This document shows, piece after piece, positions 34,060 to 46,274 of a stretch of 64,000 bases of DNA. The notes beneath the pieces were generated by a model, which did no database searches, was not told the DNA's origin, and worked only from the letters and a program-made list of their open reading frames with translations. This DNA is from Cadophora sp. MPI-SDFR-AT-0126. Its lineage: Eukaryota; Ascomycota; Leotiomycetes; Helotiales; Ploettnerulaceae. The position numbers and the translations under genes were made by a program. The stretch spans positions 372,001 to 436,000 of the forward strand of contig JAGMVK010000015.1 in the NCBI GenBank assembly GCA_020747065.1, in the 5' to 3' direction. Numbering within the stretch: the first letter of the stretch is position 1; the number at the start of each line of letters is the position of its first letter.

Positions 34060-34235
34060 TTTTTCTTTCTTCTTTTTTTCTCCTTTCTCCTTTCTCCTTT
34101 CTCCTTTCTCCTTAGTCCTTCCTCCCTTTTCCTTCCTCCTTAGTCCTTGGTCCCTGGTCCCCGGTCCTCGGTCCTTGGTCCTTGGGTCCTGGTCCTTGGT
34201 CCTTGGGTCCTGGTCCCTGGTCCTTGGGTTTTTAT
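34060..34235. repeat. Pyrimidine-rich, strand-asymmetric minisatellite tract
   Basis: About 175 bp almost free of A on the plus strand. The first part repeats CTCCTTT (34080-34112); the second repeats a heptamer TCCTTGG/TCCCTGG (34140-34230). Such polypyrimidine tracts can adopt triplex or slipped structures. It is not coding. Confidence 0.75.
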
Positions 34236-35008
34236 TGCTGAGTTATTGTTGTTGGTTTGTTGTTATTAGTTTGTTGATGATGTTGATGATGTTGATCTGA
34301 TGATAAAGATAGTGGCATTGATGTACGTTCGGGTACTGAGGAACTGAGGAAGGAGGGAGGGTGGGAAAGAAAGTATTCAAGGGATGGTGTGGCTGACAGA
34401 AGTCAATCCTGATTTTGTTCTTGGTCCTTCCCTCCGGCCCATGAACTCGATGCAGCCAAACGGATCTGCAACAGCCCCAGAAAAGGTTCCTGAGCAAGAA
34501 GTCTCCGAGCCAGTTGTTTCTGTTACGATAGCGTCGGAAAGGGTTTCGCTGTAGCTGGAAAGTGTTCAAGTAATACACCTTTCAATGCCTTGTAAGACAG
34601 AGTGGAATCATCTCGGTCCATGAAACCTACGGCCTCTAGGCAACATCTGGTAAGCTGTATAAAGTACCCAAAGCTGCTTTCCAATGTGTTGCACTCTGCA
34701 AAATCGGTCCAATGGAATTTGAATTGGATGGGAAGGCATGGGAATGGGAAGGGGACAGGGAAGGGGAAGGGATATTTATGTGATTGAAGATGTGAGGTGA
34801 GTGTGTGAGGTGGGGTGGGGCAGGCGCTGGCTGTGGCGGACTGGAGCGGATAGGGCGAAGGCGGAGAGGGGCAAGGCTAGGGCAGATTAAGGCAGATTAG
34901 ACTAGGGTAGGAAAGATATGATAAGGTATGTTACTGTAAGACATGTCAAAATATGTTAAGATATGTTAAGATACACCAATATAGTATATGTTTGTACCCG
35001 TACGGTCT

Positions 35009-35044
35009 GTACGGAAGGGGGTGTACAGTGGGTCTCGTCCACCC
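35009..35044 (+). repeat. Left terminal inverted repeat of the mariner element
   Basis: 36 bp identical (as reverse complement) to 36228-36263, including the flanking GTA/TAC bases that hold the TA target site. Confidence 0.9.
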
Positions 35045-36260
35045 CCCCTGTTTCTGCTATTTCTACAGCTATTTACAGTAATGATTTACCATCCAGAAGG
35101 GGCCCCTTTCCTTAATCTAACCTTTGCTATTCTCTCTGGCATTGTATCGATAAATCTATTGATTATTTCAATAGAAATCTCGTTTTCCTAAATATCTAAA
35201 ATAGCTGTTTTTAAGTCCTTAAGAGTCTAACCGCTATGTGGATTTCTGTTTCTGAGTTTTTACTTTAGAATTCTCTAAATATTCTTAATTGGATTAAGGT
35301 CCGGCGAGTAAGGAGGCTACTCAATTAAGTATATATGGCATTCTAAGTGTACGGTATTACAGATTCCACGATTTTGTCGAGTATCTACTTTTCCATGGAC
35401 TTTACTATTATCCTCGATATAAAAGAAATCCCCCGGTTGTTTAAATATCTCCTTTAAAGGACTACGAAGGATTTGATCTACGTACTTTTCCTATGTAAAT
35501 CCTTTGCCCTGACCCTTGTACAAGCAGAAGTATATCTTTGATTTGTAATTATATCTAATTGCAGCCTATGCCATAATCGATTTATAACCGGAATGAAATG
35601 TAAACTGGATATAATTAAGTCTTCTTCGTTCCCCACGTTTCCGTAGGATTTTCCGTCTACGTAGAAGATCCGTACGAGTAATCGTTTCATCTGTAAATAT
35701 CCCTCGACGCCAGTATTCTTTGGATCAATCCTAATTTGCTATAGTAAAGCTCTAACGTTTGAGCTTATTCTTTTTCGAGATAAAAGGCTTATAATCAGGG
35801 ACGTGGTAATAATAGCCGTGTTGTTCTAAAGCTCGTAAAAGGGTAATATCTGCGTAATTAAGATGGAAAAGCTCGCGGATTTGACCTAGGGGAAGAGCTC
35901 GACGATTAAAGTAGCCGGTAAACTACTCGATTATTTCTTGAACCTTTTCTGTTGAAATCTTAGGAGTTGAGCTAGGAGGCTTTACTTGTCGATCAGTCTT
36001 CTCGAGGAAATATTGAGCTGAAGAGCGTAGTATACCGAGTTTCCGTGCGGCGGCTCGTTGAGAATAGCCCTCACTAAGAAGAGTCTTAAAACGCACTCGA
36101 GTTGGGGTTTCATGTGTCCAAGGCATTTTAACGATGTCTACTCTACATAATTCTGTAAGGGACAGTCATTAAATCAGTGTTGAAGGCATAGGTTCTACGA
36201 GCTTCGATGACTCTCACCGCCCGGCAAGGGTGGACGAGACCCACTGTACACCCCCTTCCG
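35012..36260 (-). mobile_element. Tc1/mariner-like DNA transposon
   Basis: Element of 1249 bp bounded by perfect inverted repeats. The left end starts CGGAAGGGGGTGTACAGTGG at 35012 and its exact reverse complement ends at 36260; the match covers at least 33 bp (35012-35044 with 36228-36260) and continues 4 bp outward. TA dinucleotides flank both ends (35010-35011 and 36261-36262), the expected target duplication. The interior is AT-rich and encodes a broken transposase on the minus strand. Confidence 0.88.
35080..36126 (-). pseudogene. Transposase remnant (Tc1/mariner, DDE type)
   Basis: It begins MPWTHETPTRVRFKTLLSEG with a helix-turn-helix (SQRAAARKLGI). Near the C-terminus PPYSPDLNPIKNI is the conserved catalytic-region motif. 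In-frame TAG codons occur at 35923-35925, 35317-35319 and 35275-35277. The latter two stand exactly where the family has Trp (WPPYSPDLNPxxNxW). TGG to TAG is a CpA to TpA change on the other strand, as expected from RIP. Further frame breaks lie between, so it is not functional. Confidence 0.85.
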
Positions 36261-36263
36261 TAC
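36228..36263 (-). repeat. Right terminal inverted repeat of the mariner element
   Basis: Exact reverse complement of 35009-35044. The absence of any mismatch contrasts with the damaged transposase inside. Confidence 0.9.
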
Positions 36264-36798
36264 AAAACCTAACAAATAAGAAGATTAGACGAGACCAGGG
36301 TTGTCCCGTCGATACGCGGGCATAACCCCTCACCTCACCTCACCTCGCCTCGCCCCACCTGCATGTCGATACGAGGTTCGAGATAAGGATTCAGCCACAC
36401 ACATCAACGACATGTCAAGATCCACTTGGATGCATCGGAGGTAGATTGATTATATGCAGCTTCTCAATATATGCACGAGAAAGTCAGCCATAGAAATGTT
36501 GGACGATGTATCAGGCTTTTTGAATTAGTATGAATCTGGTATTAAGCTCCCCTCGAGCCAACAGATATGCATGGACCTACAAGCAAGTGTCGAAATCTAT
36601 GTACGTGAGAATTGAATCCATCGAGCCACTCATGTGCAAATGTGTAGAGTTCTCTTCCAAAATATCCTGATCTGTCCGATCTTCCGAAGGGCAGTATTGA
36701 TGCCCAAATGAATGTCCGTGTATGCGCCTCTCAGAGTCCTAAAACCGTCCGTCCATTAAATCATTAGGCTCGTGGAGAAGAAAGTGTAGAGAAGGTCT
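36264..36798. other. Intergenic, includes CACCT/CGCCT tract
   Basis: 535 bp between the transposon and the end of the cell-wall gene. It holds a short CTCAC(CT) tandem tract at 36330-36360. No gene is seen; the right part is the 3' UTR of the neighbouring gene. Confidence 0.5.
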
Positions 36799-37777
36799 TT
36801 AGATGACCAAGGCGATGAGACCAGCAACCATGGCACCGAAGCCAACTTGTTGAACGCCGGCGCCGTTGGACTCGATCTGAGTAGGTCCAGATGGGGTCGC
36901 GGAGACGGTTCCAGAGGCGTATCCACTGGTCTCGATGGAGGCAGTTGGGTATGGTGCAGTGGTAGCTGGAACCTCAGGGGTGGTAGCTGGGTAGGTGGTA
37001 ATTGGGACAACTGTGGTAGAGCAGATTGGAATAGTGACAGTGCCTGGAGTAGTGACTGGGTAGGTGGAGCCACCGGTAGTGATAGTAGTTGGGACCGGGC
37101 CTTTATTGTATTAGTAGATTTCCTTGCGAAGCAGAACAGAGAACTTACAGTATGTGGTAGTTGTGCCGATGGTAATGGTAGTAGTTGTTCCTGGATAGGT
37201 GTTGGTGGCCGTGCAAGGGCAGTCAGTAATAGTCAAAGTTGTGGCCTCGGTCACAGTGTACGTGTGGTTCCCTTGAACGACAGTGGTTGGAACAGGGCCT
37301 TTTCGATATTAGCAAATTTAAATGACTTGTCCAAGATGTGTGCTTACAGTAGGTGGTGTAAGTCTTGACGGTCTCAGTGGTAGTGACCCAGACTGGAGTG
37401 TAGGTCGCGTTGGTAGCTGGAGGAGGAGCAACGTAGGTGGACGGAGTTGGTTTTGGGGTGTAGGTGACTGGGTGAGAGTAGGTGCAAGGGCAGTCAGTGA
37501 TGGTGAGAGTCTCTGATGCGGTTGCGGTGTATGTCTTGGTGCCTTGAACATGTCAGCTGAATGCTTGGAAGGCGGCTGGAAAGCGTGGAGATGGCCTCCC
37601 AATTTCAGACTTACCTTGAGTGAAGGTGGTAGCCTCTGGGCAGTAGGTCGTATAGATATCAGTGGTTACAGTGGTGTAGACGACTGGCTCGGAGGAGGTG
37701 GTGTTCCATCCATATCCATAGGAAGCCTGGGCGGCAGCAACGAAGCCGAGAACTGCGAGAGACTGAACAGACTTCAT
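36799..37777 (-). CDS. GPI-type cell-wall protein, ccg-6-like
   Basis: Secreted wall protein. It starts [20 protein letters not shown], a clear signal peptide, and ends [15 protein letters not shown], a hydrophobic tail after a small-residue site (SNGAG) suited to a GPI anchor. In between are three Thr/Tyr/Cys repeats of the type [17 protein letters not shown] with TTYC and CPVPTT joints, then a Ser/Thr/Pro-rich stalk. Introns interrupt the joints; the second and third lie at the same position and phase (TAC T|GC, between TTY and CPVPTT). The repeat pattern matches the fungal clock-controlled gene 6 family as I know it. Likely an abundant, regulated wall component; unrelated to the NRPS cluster. 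Confidence 0.85.
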
Positions 37778-40700
37778 TTTGATGGTTGTATTGTTGAACG
37801 ACTGTAAGTTGCAGTAACGAGAGTGGGGTGGATGTTGATGATGAAGTCTTGAAGACTGGAGAGGTACAGACAGACAGACAGATGCGCTTGATGAACGAAA
37901 GTGAGTGTGTTTGTTGATGAAGAGGGAAGAGGAAAGGGAAGAAAAGTTTGGGATGACGGGAGATTTATGTGCATTGGTCTAAATTGGTCCGGTGTGGTCT
38001 ACATGCATGAGTAACGGCAGGAGCAAGCGACATATTGAGCGATGCAGGCATGGCATGGCAAGGCAAGGCAAGGCAGGAACGACTGAGGTCGGTTGCGGGT
38101 GCGATTGACTGACTGACTGACTGAAGTGGAGAGTGAATTGTGGAGCGGAGAGGAGTGGAGTGGAGTGAGTAAGGCAACATGGTCCAAATTCAATGGCAGA
38201 GGCAAGCAGGGTTTGGCTACGAAGCTAAGGTAACCTCCTCCCTCACATTAGTCCGGCCGGAACTATGAAATAAGAGCTAGAAGAAAGACCTTGCAATTCA
38301 GGGAAGCGAGAGTAAAGTGAGAATAGGAAACAGGGGAGGGGAGAGTCATTCAAAACAACCATGAAATCAAGCTCGTGAAGGCTGGCTGGCAAGTGAGGTG
38401 AGAGAAGTTCCCAAAGAAGATTGCAAACGCAGATTCCAACTCATGCCCGGGGAAGAGATTGAACCTCGAGAAGCAGCAAAAGCCCCATACAAAATCAATC
38501 AGTACTCGATACGAGGGAAACTCAAAGAAGACTTGCTTTTCTGCCCAGGTATGCATGCATGTTCTTGCCGTGCCAACAGGTACGAGTACGCGGAGTACTT
38601 CTTTTTAAGTGGGTCGGACACGGGAGTGCTCCAAGCACCTGGGCCGTTGAGTGACTTGAATCGAGTCAAGTCCCCGCCAGCAAGCTGCACAATGGCCAGT
38701 GCCCAGCCAAGCAAACAAACAACCCCACCAGCCCACCTTACCTTACCGCACATCATCGTCATCGAGCGAGGATGGAGAGGGGAGGAAACGGAAAACTTTC
38801 TTCACCCGGACTGGACTCCAGCACTTGTTTCTATTCTCATCCCGTCCCCATCTCATCGAGCCGACTGTCACGCCGAAAGCCCCGACGTTGTTGACTTCCT
38901 CTATCCCGTATCCAGTTAATGAACAGAGACGGCGTGGCCTGGCAACCCAGGAACATGCGTGACGATTACTTAAATGGCTCCACCGATTGTCACCAAACCC
39001 CCTAGATGGTACAGGAGGGTGGCATGCTTTACCGACAGTCTTCAACGATCGATGGTTGTGAGCCTCTCGTCAGGCGGGAGTTCCTGACTATCACCCGCTA
39101 CCTGAGACCGCCGGTTTCGAGAGAAAGCACCGTTGGAAAGACTCTGCAGAAGCGAAGAAAACTCAGTGGTTGGAAGGTTGGCACTGCTGCATCCTCCCCC
39201 CTTTTTTTGCCCAGTCATCGTGTGTGCGATTTCGAATCGATATGCAACTTGTCCCAGCTGCATGAGGGCTTTTCTTTTGATTTGGGGAGGGGGTGGGAAA
39301 CTTTGCGATATGGGTGTCCGCGCAAGGCGAGTGAGCAGGAAGCTGTGCACGATCAGATCTCAGAATCCGATGCATCACACCCAGCCCAGCCCAGCCAGGC
39401 CAGGTCGGCCGCCGTCCTTCCAACCGTCGATTTGCTCAAGGAAAAGATGGAAGATTCTGCCCCTCATTAAAAATCAAGGCTTCTGTCATTGGACGCCGTT
39501 GCCGGGTTGGCGTTGTGATAAGAGACTGGTCGCTGCGATGTTGGCTCCACCGATACGAGGCGATCACTCTTTTCCCCATCCGGCCATCCGTCTTTGCCGG
39601 CTCCACCCTGGAGTCAACAAGTTTTTGGGAAGAAACCAAAAGCAGCAGCATCATCGACTTTAGGAAATTGCGATCTCCTCTCGCTGACGAAACAAGACTT
39701 CTAATTCCCGAATCCGCGGTTTTGACTTTCCAGAGGCGGAACTTAATTCGACGGCACTTGTTAAATGAGGCTGCCGACTCGCCGAGACCCCGTTTCCGAG
39801 TTGGGATGAAGTGATCCAATTTTGGGTGAGGCTCAAGCGAGAGACATCATGGAACATTCTCGTATCAACACGACAACTCAATTTCGACATCAGACAACTT
39901 CACTAGAATTCAATAGTCGTAGCAAATCTCAATGGAACGTTTAATGACCTGGTTCTGGATTACGAACCAGGCGTCGGCCTCTGCGGGAATGGCTTCAGCC
40001 TCGTATGTCAAGTTGGATGAACTTCCGAGAACGGACCAGACAACACCTTGATTTGGATGGGTTTACACGAAACTTACAGTTTCATTCTCTGATGTCAACT
40101 CCCAACTTCAGATCGTCTTTTGCCAAGAATTCCTGCCAGAAAAGTTCGAAGAGATGAAAGCAGAATACTGAATGATGGTTGCTTGCATTGGCCCATTTCA
40201 CTCGCCGACCATCGTCGCAAAAAATTACAACCTAGATCAGTCAAGGTCACAATTCATCTGATATTTGACGGATCGTCCGAAGATTCATTGACTGCTGTCA
40301 TCATCTTCATCCTTTTTCTACACCCCTGATCACTTGAAGTTGTCCATCGTCTGAGTTTCCGAAATTGTGAAGCTCTTCTGCTATGTTCAGAACTATCCCT
40401 TCATGTTCAATATGGCCGCCACTGCCAGATCTACAACTGTATGTATATATATCATTATTACCAAATCTAGGAGAAGACAGGTCATAAGTCGCGACGCGAG
40501 AACGAACGGCAATCCACGACCCTCCGTAGTACATTGTGTGCTGGAACGTGACTTGACTATCTTGGCATCATCATCCGCAAGACCCCTCTTGATGCCATGG
40601 AGACGATAAGTAGGACACCCAAGCATCTGGTGAAGAGAAAAGAAACTGCCTTTACAATTCGGATACAAAAGCCAACATCTGTTGACTCGTTTGTCGTTTG

Positions 40701-41281
40701 TTTCGAGCGATCTATGAACTCGCAACTTTAGATTACTAATCTAGGTAACCGGCGGACACCAATGGGCGGACATCATTCGGGACGGGGGAATACCTGACCG
40801 TAAACTTGCAAGGATAGTATGTCCAATATTCCTATCGACAGTCAACGTTCGTTATGGTTAACGTGAAGATGCGGATGCAAGTGCGGGCTTTTGCGAGCTG
40901 TTATTGGAGCCGCGGATTCTCTGCATGAGAGTTGAGGCGGAGATGGGAAATGCTTGGATGGGGATCAAGCTGTCGAGAGATGAATTGGTGATACCGAGGC
41001 ACTTCTCTGCTGGTTTGTTGAGTCGGGAGGGAACCTGCTCAAAGGTTAGAGAATTTGGTCAGATATCCACTCAAAAGAAGCCCATGCAATCAATCCTCAA
41101 CGGATTGTCTGGAGCTACAACATAAAAGTCACTATAATCCTCATTCAGGATGGCACAGCAAGAGATTGGAAAGCCATCTTCATCTCTCTTTTCTGATAAT
41201 AATCTTACAGAAACACAGCACAACGCCTCAACAACCCGCCTCCAACAGATCACACAACACACCTCGTCAATCCGCAAAATC
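37778..41281. other. Long gene-free region
   Basis: About 3.5 kb. Many open frames overlap on both strands (for example 38398-38919, 39006-39663, 39436-39819), but none shows a domain, a signal peptide or consistent splicing. Local repeats: GGCATGGCATGGCAAGGCAAGGCA near 38045-38075 and (GACT)n near 38106-38123. The left part is the promoter of the wall-protein gene; such genes often have long promoters. Confidence 0.5.
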
Positions 41282-42862
41282 ATGGCCTCAAGCACAACTC
41301 CCGCATCTCGCGAGAACAGCAAACTCTTCTCTCCACTCCGACTCGGAACCATGAATCTCGAACACCGAGTCGTCATGTCGGCCCTGACGCGCTTGCGTTG
41401 TCTGGGTGGCGTGCCGACTCCGCTTGTTGAGGAGTATTATGTGCAGAGAGCGTCCAAGGGGGGCTTGCTGGTGTCGGAAGGCATGCATCCGAGTTTGATG
41501 GTTCGTCTTTCTGTCCTTGCCTGCGTCTAGAGGGAACGTGTGGAGCGTTGAGAAGAAAAGATTGTTGTTGTGTGATTGGGGAAAATAGGAGTAGGAATGC
41601 TTTACTGATTGTGATAACTTACAGGGTGGTGGGTACTATAGCGTACCAGGCATGTTTGCACCTGAGCATGTGAGAGCTGTACGTTACAGATCTCCAGCTT
41701 TTTATCTTTAGAGATGCGTATATTTTGAGACAAATTCGAGGACAGGAACTGCTTCCAGGATCGCGCTTTAGTTGTTTAGATATTCTAGAGATCGCTGCTG
41801 ATTATACCACAGTGGAAAAAGGTCACGGATGCTGTGCACGCCAAAGGCGCTTTCATGGCGTGTCAGTTGTGGCATGTAAGCTCCCTCCTTCATCTACTTC
41901 AGTTCCGAGTGCTGATCCGAGGATTCGTAAGGTTGGGCGCTGTGCAGTGTCGGTTTCGCTCGGTGGTCGCCAGCCCCTGAGCTCTTCCGCAACGAACATG
42001 GGCTATTTCAACAGGAACACCCCCGGAGGCGTCAAAGTGCCTCATGAAACGGCCAAACCGATGACATTGGAGGACATCAAGGATACGATCGATGATCATG
42101 TCCATGCTGCGAAATGCGCGATCGAGGCTGGATTTGATTGTGTGGAGATTGTGAGCTGTGACAAACTCTTTAGGATTCTACGATGAGAAGCTAGCTGACA
42201 GGATAAAGGCATCAGGCAATGGATATCTGCTCGACCAGTTCCTCAATAGTAACGTCAACTCTCGCACAGATGCCTACGGCGGCAACAAGGAGAACCGAGC
42301 TCGACTCACGCTTGAGATTCTCGATGCTGTGATCGCCGCCGTCGGAGCATCCAGGGTATCCATCCGAATGAGCCCTTGGGGAACGGTCTGGGTGCCGCTG
42401 GATTCCGACCCGATAGCGAACTGGCGGTATGTACTGAGCGAAGTGGAAAAGCGCGGAATCGCATACGTCTGCTTGACGCAGCCGCGAGCGGATCTCCTGC
42501 TGGAAGAGAAGACCAAGATAGATAACATGTACACGGCTATTAAGGAAGGTAAGGTTGCTGCTACGATAGACGACCTGCATCTCAGGCATTTTGAGGAGGT
42601 GTTGGAGAAGACGCCGGTTATAGTGAACGGGAACTATGACGGTGAGAATTGTTTTGATGAGGTGGAAAGGGGGGAAGTGGATGCGGTTGTGTTTGGGAGG
42701 TATTTTATTAGTAATCCGGACCTGGTGGAGAAGTTGAGGCTTGGGAAGAGGTTGACGAAGTGGAATGTGGCGACGGTTTATGCGGCTTCGGTTGTGGATG
42801 AAAGTGAGGGATATACGGATTATCCTTTCGGAGAAGTTGAGGAAGAGAAAACAGTAGTTTAA
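41282..42862 (+). CDS. Old Yellow Enzyme family flavin oxidoreductase
   Basis: FMN-dependent ene-reductase fold (NADH:flavin oxidoreductase / OPR-like). Exons 41282-41500, 41625-41678, 41813-41875, 41932-42150, 42209-42862; phases agree, 402 residues. Motifs: KLFSPLRLGTMNLEHRVVMS, ALTRLRC (active-site Thr), CQLWHVGR (Gln), VSIRMSPWG (Arg) and the FMN-phosphate end VNGNYD...VFGRYFISNPDL. The catalytic segment, usually HSANGYLLDQF, reads ASGNGYLLDQF after splicing: the substrate-binding His is Ala while Asn and Tyr remain. An in-frame ATG at 41150 would add 44 residues of polar, His/Gln-rich sequence; I prefer 41282 because relatives start with this sequence. Confidence 0.88.
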
Positions 42863-44037
42863 GATGCTCTTTGGTTGGCTTTTGATCTGAACTGTAAAAG
42901 ACAGTCTTATTTCTCTTCACCAGAAGCTGGGATGTCTTCCTTATTGTTGGATGGCATTAACTCAAGAGAAACAAGCTCTGATGGGATGATGGGACGATAG
43001 CTAAGTTACGTGCTAGCATTAAAGGAACTACGAAGCTTCTGCCTAATCTAAGTCACTTGGGTGAAATCGATACGAGAGGAGTCCTACATCGTTCTTAGCT
43101 CGTCTCTCGAGAGAGGGATACACAAAATATCACAAAGCCACGAATGAATAGGTTTTGTATGCACGTTTGAATCAAGACCTACTTGATGATACCAACACTA
43201 CCTACCCCCTTGGTACTGAGGCTTTCAGCCAGAGGCAGGTACCCTTTCGGACATTTGCAACTGTCGAAGAGTCAGTCGCTCTTTATACCTGCTACTCTCC
43301 AGGCCATCTACGAGAGCTTTAAGAGCCAAAATAACGATCTTCATTTTTCGCTCCTAAAGTAGACGAAACCAACCATGTCGTGACTCGCGCGCGTGGAGAC
43401 AAGACTTGATAAGGGTAATTAGAATCCTTTCGAGCAAGAGATTTTTGAAGGTTATATTGATTTACATAGTCAAGGTTTATGAATCACCAATAATGTCCTC
43501 AGTAAGTGTACTACTCAAAATCATCGCAACCCTGGTGTACCAATCCGCCCTGAACTTTGCATTATGTCAAGAAATTTGCCCAGACATTTAGATGCCGGTA
43601 ACTCCTGTGCTATATTCCACTAAAGCAAACAAATAAGCCTCCTTCAGCATTCTTGTGTTCGTTATGAGGACTCTCTCTTTTACCTCCTTTTCCACTTCCC
43701 ATAGTACAATGCGCTTCCCTTTGGCTTCTGTGATCAGATGCCGCTGCAAAGCACCTGGATCTAGCCATCTGACCGGCACCCAGATTGTACTGTAACTGAG
43801 ATGAAGAAAACCACCTTCGTAGTCTACGAGCGTATCAGTACACCCCAAAGCAACCATACGGTCCAGTTGAATCTCCAAGCCCAACCCAGTGGGTTCTCCA
43901 AAGGTGGAGAAGCCAGAAATGCTGAGCTAAAAAGATCAATTATGATTATCATTGAGAATCTTGGAACTTTTCATCGGCATGCGTGAATTTCCCCTTGCTC
44001 GTCAAACAGTAGAAAGCGCCAAGTCTGTAAACCCGCG
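42863..44037. other. Intergenic
   Basis: About 1.2 kb with one 98-codon open frame on the minus strand (43588-43884; first ATG internal). It has no recognised domain, no signal and no clear exon partner; it may be chance or a relic. Confidence 0.4.
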
Positions 44038-44916
44038 TCAGATTCCTTGACACAAGTTCAGATGTCTTCCCTCAGAATAACTTCCGGCTTGCACAGCCCT
44101 CCTCATTGCCCAAATTACCACAGACTCCTCCTGTCCCGCAGCGGAAACAACGAAAGAACCCAAATCTACGAAACCTTGAGACTTGTACAGGAGCCTTCCT
44201 AACGGGCTGGCCTCGACCTTGCAGACAATTCCCTCTTCATCCGCCTGCTCCATACCCCACTTGAGAAGCGCGGTCGCAGCACCACGCCGCCGAAAGTGGA
44301 CATCAGTGACCATCAGGTCCAAGAGCCATCTTTCAGGTAGATCTTCCCAGAAGCTCTCCTCGACGGCCACTGACATAGCGTCGAGAGCTTCTAGGCGTGC
44401 AAAGTCCGCGTCTCTCCGCTGATACTTACGAGCAGTCGACCACACCTGGACACTAGTAGTGGTGGCTGTGAAGGGTAAGTTAAGCATCAGTCAAACGCGG
44501 ATCTGGGCAAATGTCACAATAAGAAAAAGTTGTCAGGTGTCGAGCTCACCATCGATCAAGTTGGCCCAGGTATTCTTGCCTGCCCATCGTTTCCGGGCGG
44601 CCTTGGATTTGCCCTCGCGAGCCCAGACTGCGTACGAGACGATCTGGTCAGGGAGGATCTCAAGCTTGCTGTCAGGGCCTTTGTCCGCGGCATCCAACAC
44701 CATCACGATGAAGGTCTTCCTCTTGTCGTACAGCCAGGTCTGGAGAGTTTGTTGCCAAAAGAAGAAGTTGTCTTCCGGGTAGCTACGGCGATATCGCCAC
44801 ATGAAATCGAAGGCAGGATCATCTTTGAGGGAAGTCACGGTGATGTTGGCCAATTGGTGGAGATCTCGAGTGGTGGCCTTTCGAAGATACATGATGTTCC
44901 AGATGAAGTGGGCCAA
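44038..44916 (-). CDS. GNAT-family N-acetyltransferase
   Basis: Two exons joined by a GT-AG intron (about 44471-44550; donor GTGAGC after NLIDG, acceptor CACAG before CCACCACT). The N-terminal strand LRKATTRDLHQLANI and the C-terminal acetyl-CoA-binding segment LDLMVTDVHFRRRGAATALLKWG (V..xxRxxGxA signature) and GRLLYKSQGF mark the GNAT fold. Size is about 265 residues. Many fungal homologues acetylate small amines; the substrate is unknown. A second in-frame ATG 24 nt downstream (MYLRKATTRDL) is an equally good start. Confidence 0.8.
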
Positions 44917-46274
44917 CGAGGTGGATGGATAGCACGAGAAAAGATGCCGCAGCTATGTTGCACGGAAAGAAAATCTGAATCCAAGGTCCCCTTCCAAGGT
45001 GATGAGGATGTTTGGGAATGGAAATCTTTTTATTGGCGATATGATTCGGTTATCTTTCGGTCAGAGCCTTCGCCTCTGGTCAATCATGCGTCGCGTGACG
45101 CGTTACTTTCTGCTTTATGTGCGTTGTGCGGTGGTATTTTTCGCTACCGGCTCCCCACCGATCACTCGAAGGGGTTGGCTACATAGATTGTTCATGCGAG
45201 GGTGCCACGCGCACCTGAATTGAGATTTTACGGACATCCATCAAAGCCAGGTACATTAGTTGATTTTCATTGGGTTGAATATTCCAAATAAACTGTTAGT
45301 CAAACATTCGAAACAGACCGAGTGCTATCGTACAGAGAAGTATAATCGCGGGTATTATAAGGAAAATCAAGAACTTTAGCATGCTACTTGAAGATTTATT
45401 GAGTAGCAAACTGAGTGTTACTTCAAGAGGATATTCATAAAAACTTTTAGAAGGTATTTAATTAAGTAAGATACCTTAACAAATCTCTCTTACATGATCA
45501 TTTGCAACGACCACCAGGGGGTGTACGAATTCGTGGGCCGGCTGCGATCCTTTCCATCGAGTCCCGTCCGCCCCTTCTTCCAAAACGGCTCCCGGTATCT
45601 TTCGTGAGATTCTTTATCAGCCTCAAAACTATCCTTCCCATTCATCTCAACAAGGAAGATCCCCTCCCCAGTATCCCACCCAACATCCGCGCTATGTTGC
45701 AGCGGTTTCCCAACTTCGACCGCTTCTCTCACAGGATCGTTGAGATGCGATGCACTAACCCCACCTCAATGCTTCCTCCGGTATGACAGTTCTCTGCTTA
45801 CCAAGGTCATATGGACTGGATGTCCTCGACCAGTTTTCTGGACAGGTAGAAGAAATGTCCTATATGGGGGTGGTTAGCCAACACTATTCCACCTATTTTG
45901 AGAATACTGATGCATTTCCTCCGAAGAGGTGAAGAGACACAGCAAAGAAGGCTTCAATATCAGACGTGAAAATAAGACCAAAAGCTCCCAACCCACAACG
46001 TGTTCTGCAGGAGGCGGTATTTAGTATCATTAGCATCTTTGTCTTATAAGGGGCATGTATATAAAGGCTGGCGAGAGTGGGTGGACCGTGGTTAAGCTTC
46101 TGTTTCCATTGAACATCAAGTACACCACGAAACCACTAATGCAGAGCATATCGCCCTGTTGATGTCGCGACATCGTTGGAAGATCAAATGTTTGAGGATC
46201 CAGTGGCACGAGCTTCTATCTCAGGAACACGATGCCCCGTCTTCCCAGACGTGTTTGAAATACTTAAGCCAGCC
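44917..46274. other. Intergenic
   Basis: About 1.36 kb. Open frames extending from the antisense of the GNAT gene (to 45223) and 45490-45786 show no domain. AT-rich stretch 45280-45480. No RNA gene or repeat seen. Confidence 0.5.

Noticed and set aside
33090..34235. CRISPR-like array
   Set aside because: Repeats are minisatellites without unique spacers of constant size, in a eukaryotic genome.
37778..41281. Many overlapping open frames of 60-176 codons on both strands
   Set aside because: They overlap each other in several frames, show no domain, signal or splice logic, and follow local composition bias.
43588..43884. 98-codon minus-strand open frame
   Set aside because: No ATG at its start, no recognised domain and no exon partner; kept only as a note in the intergenic entry.
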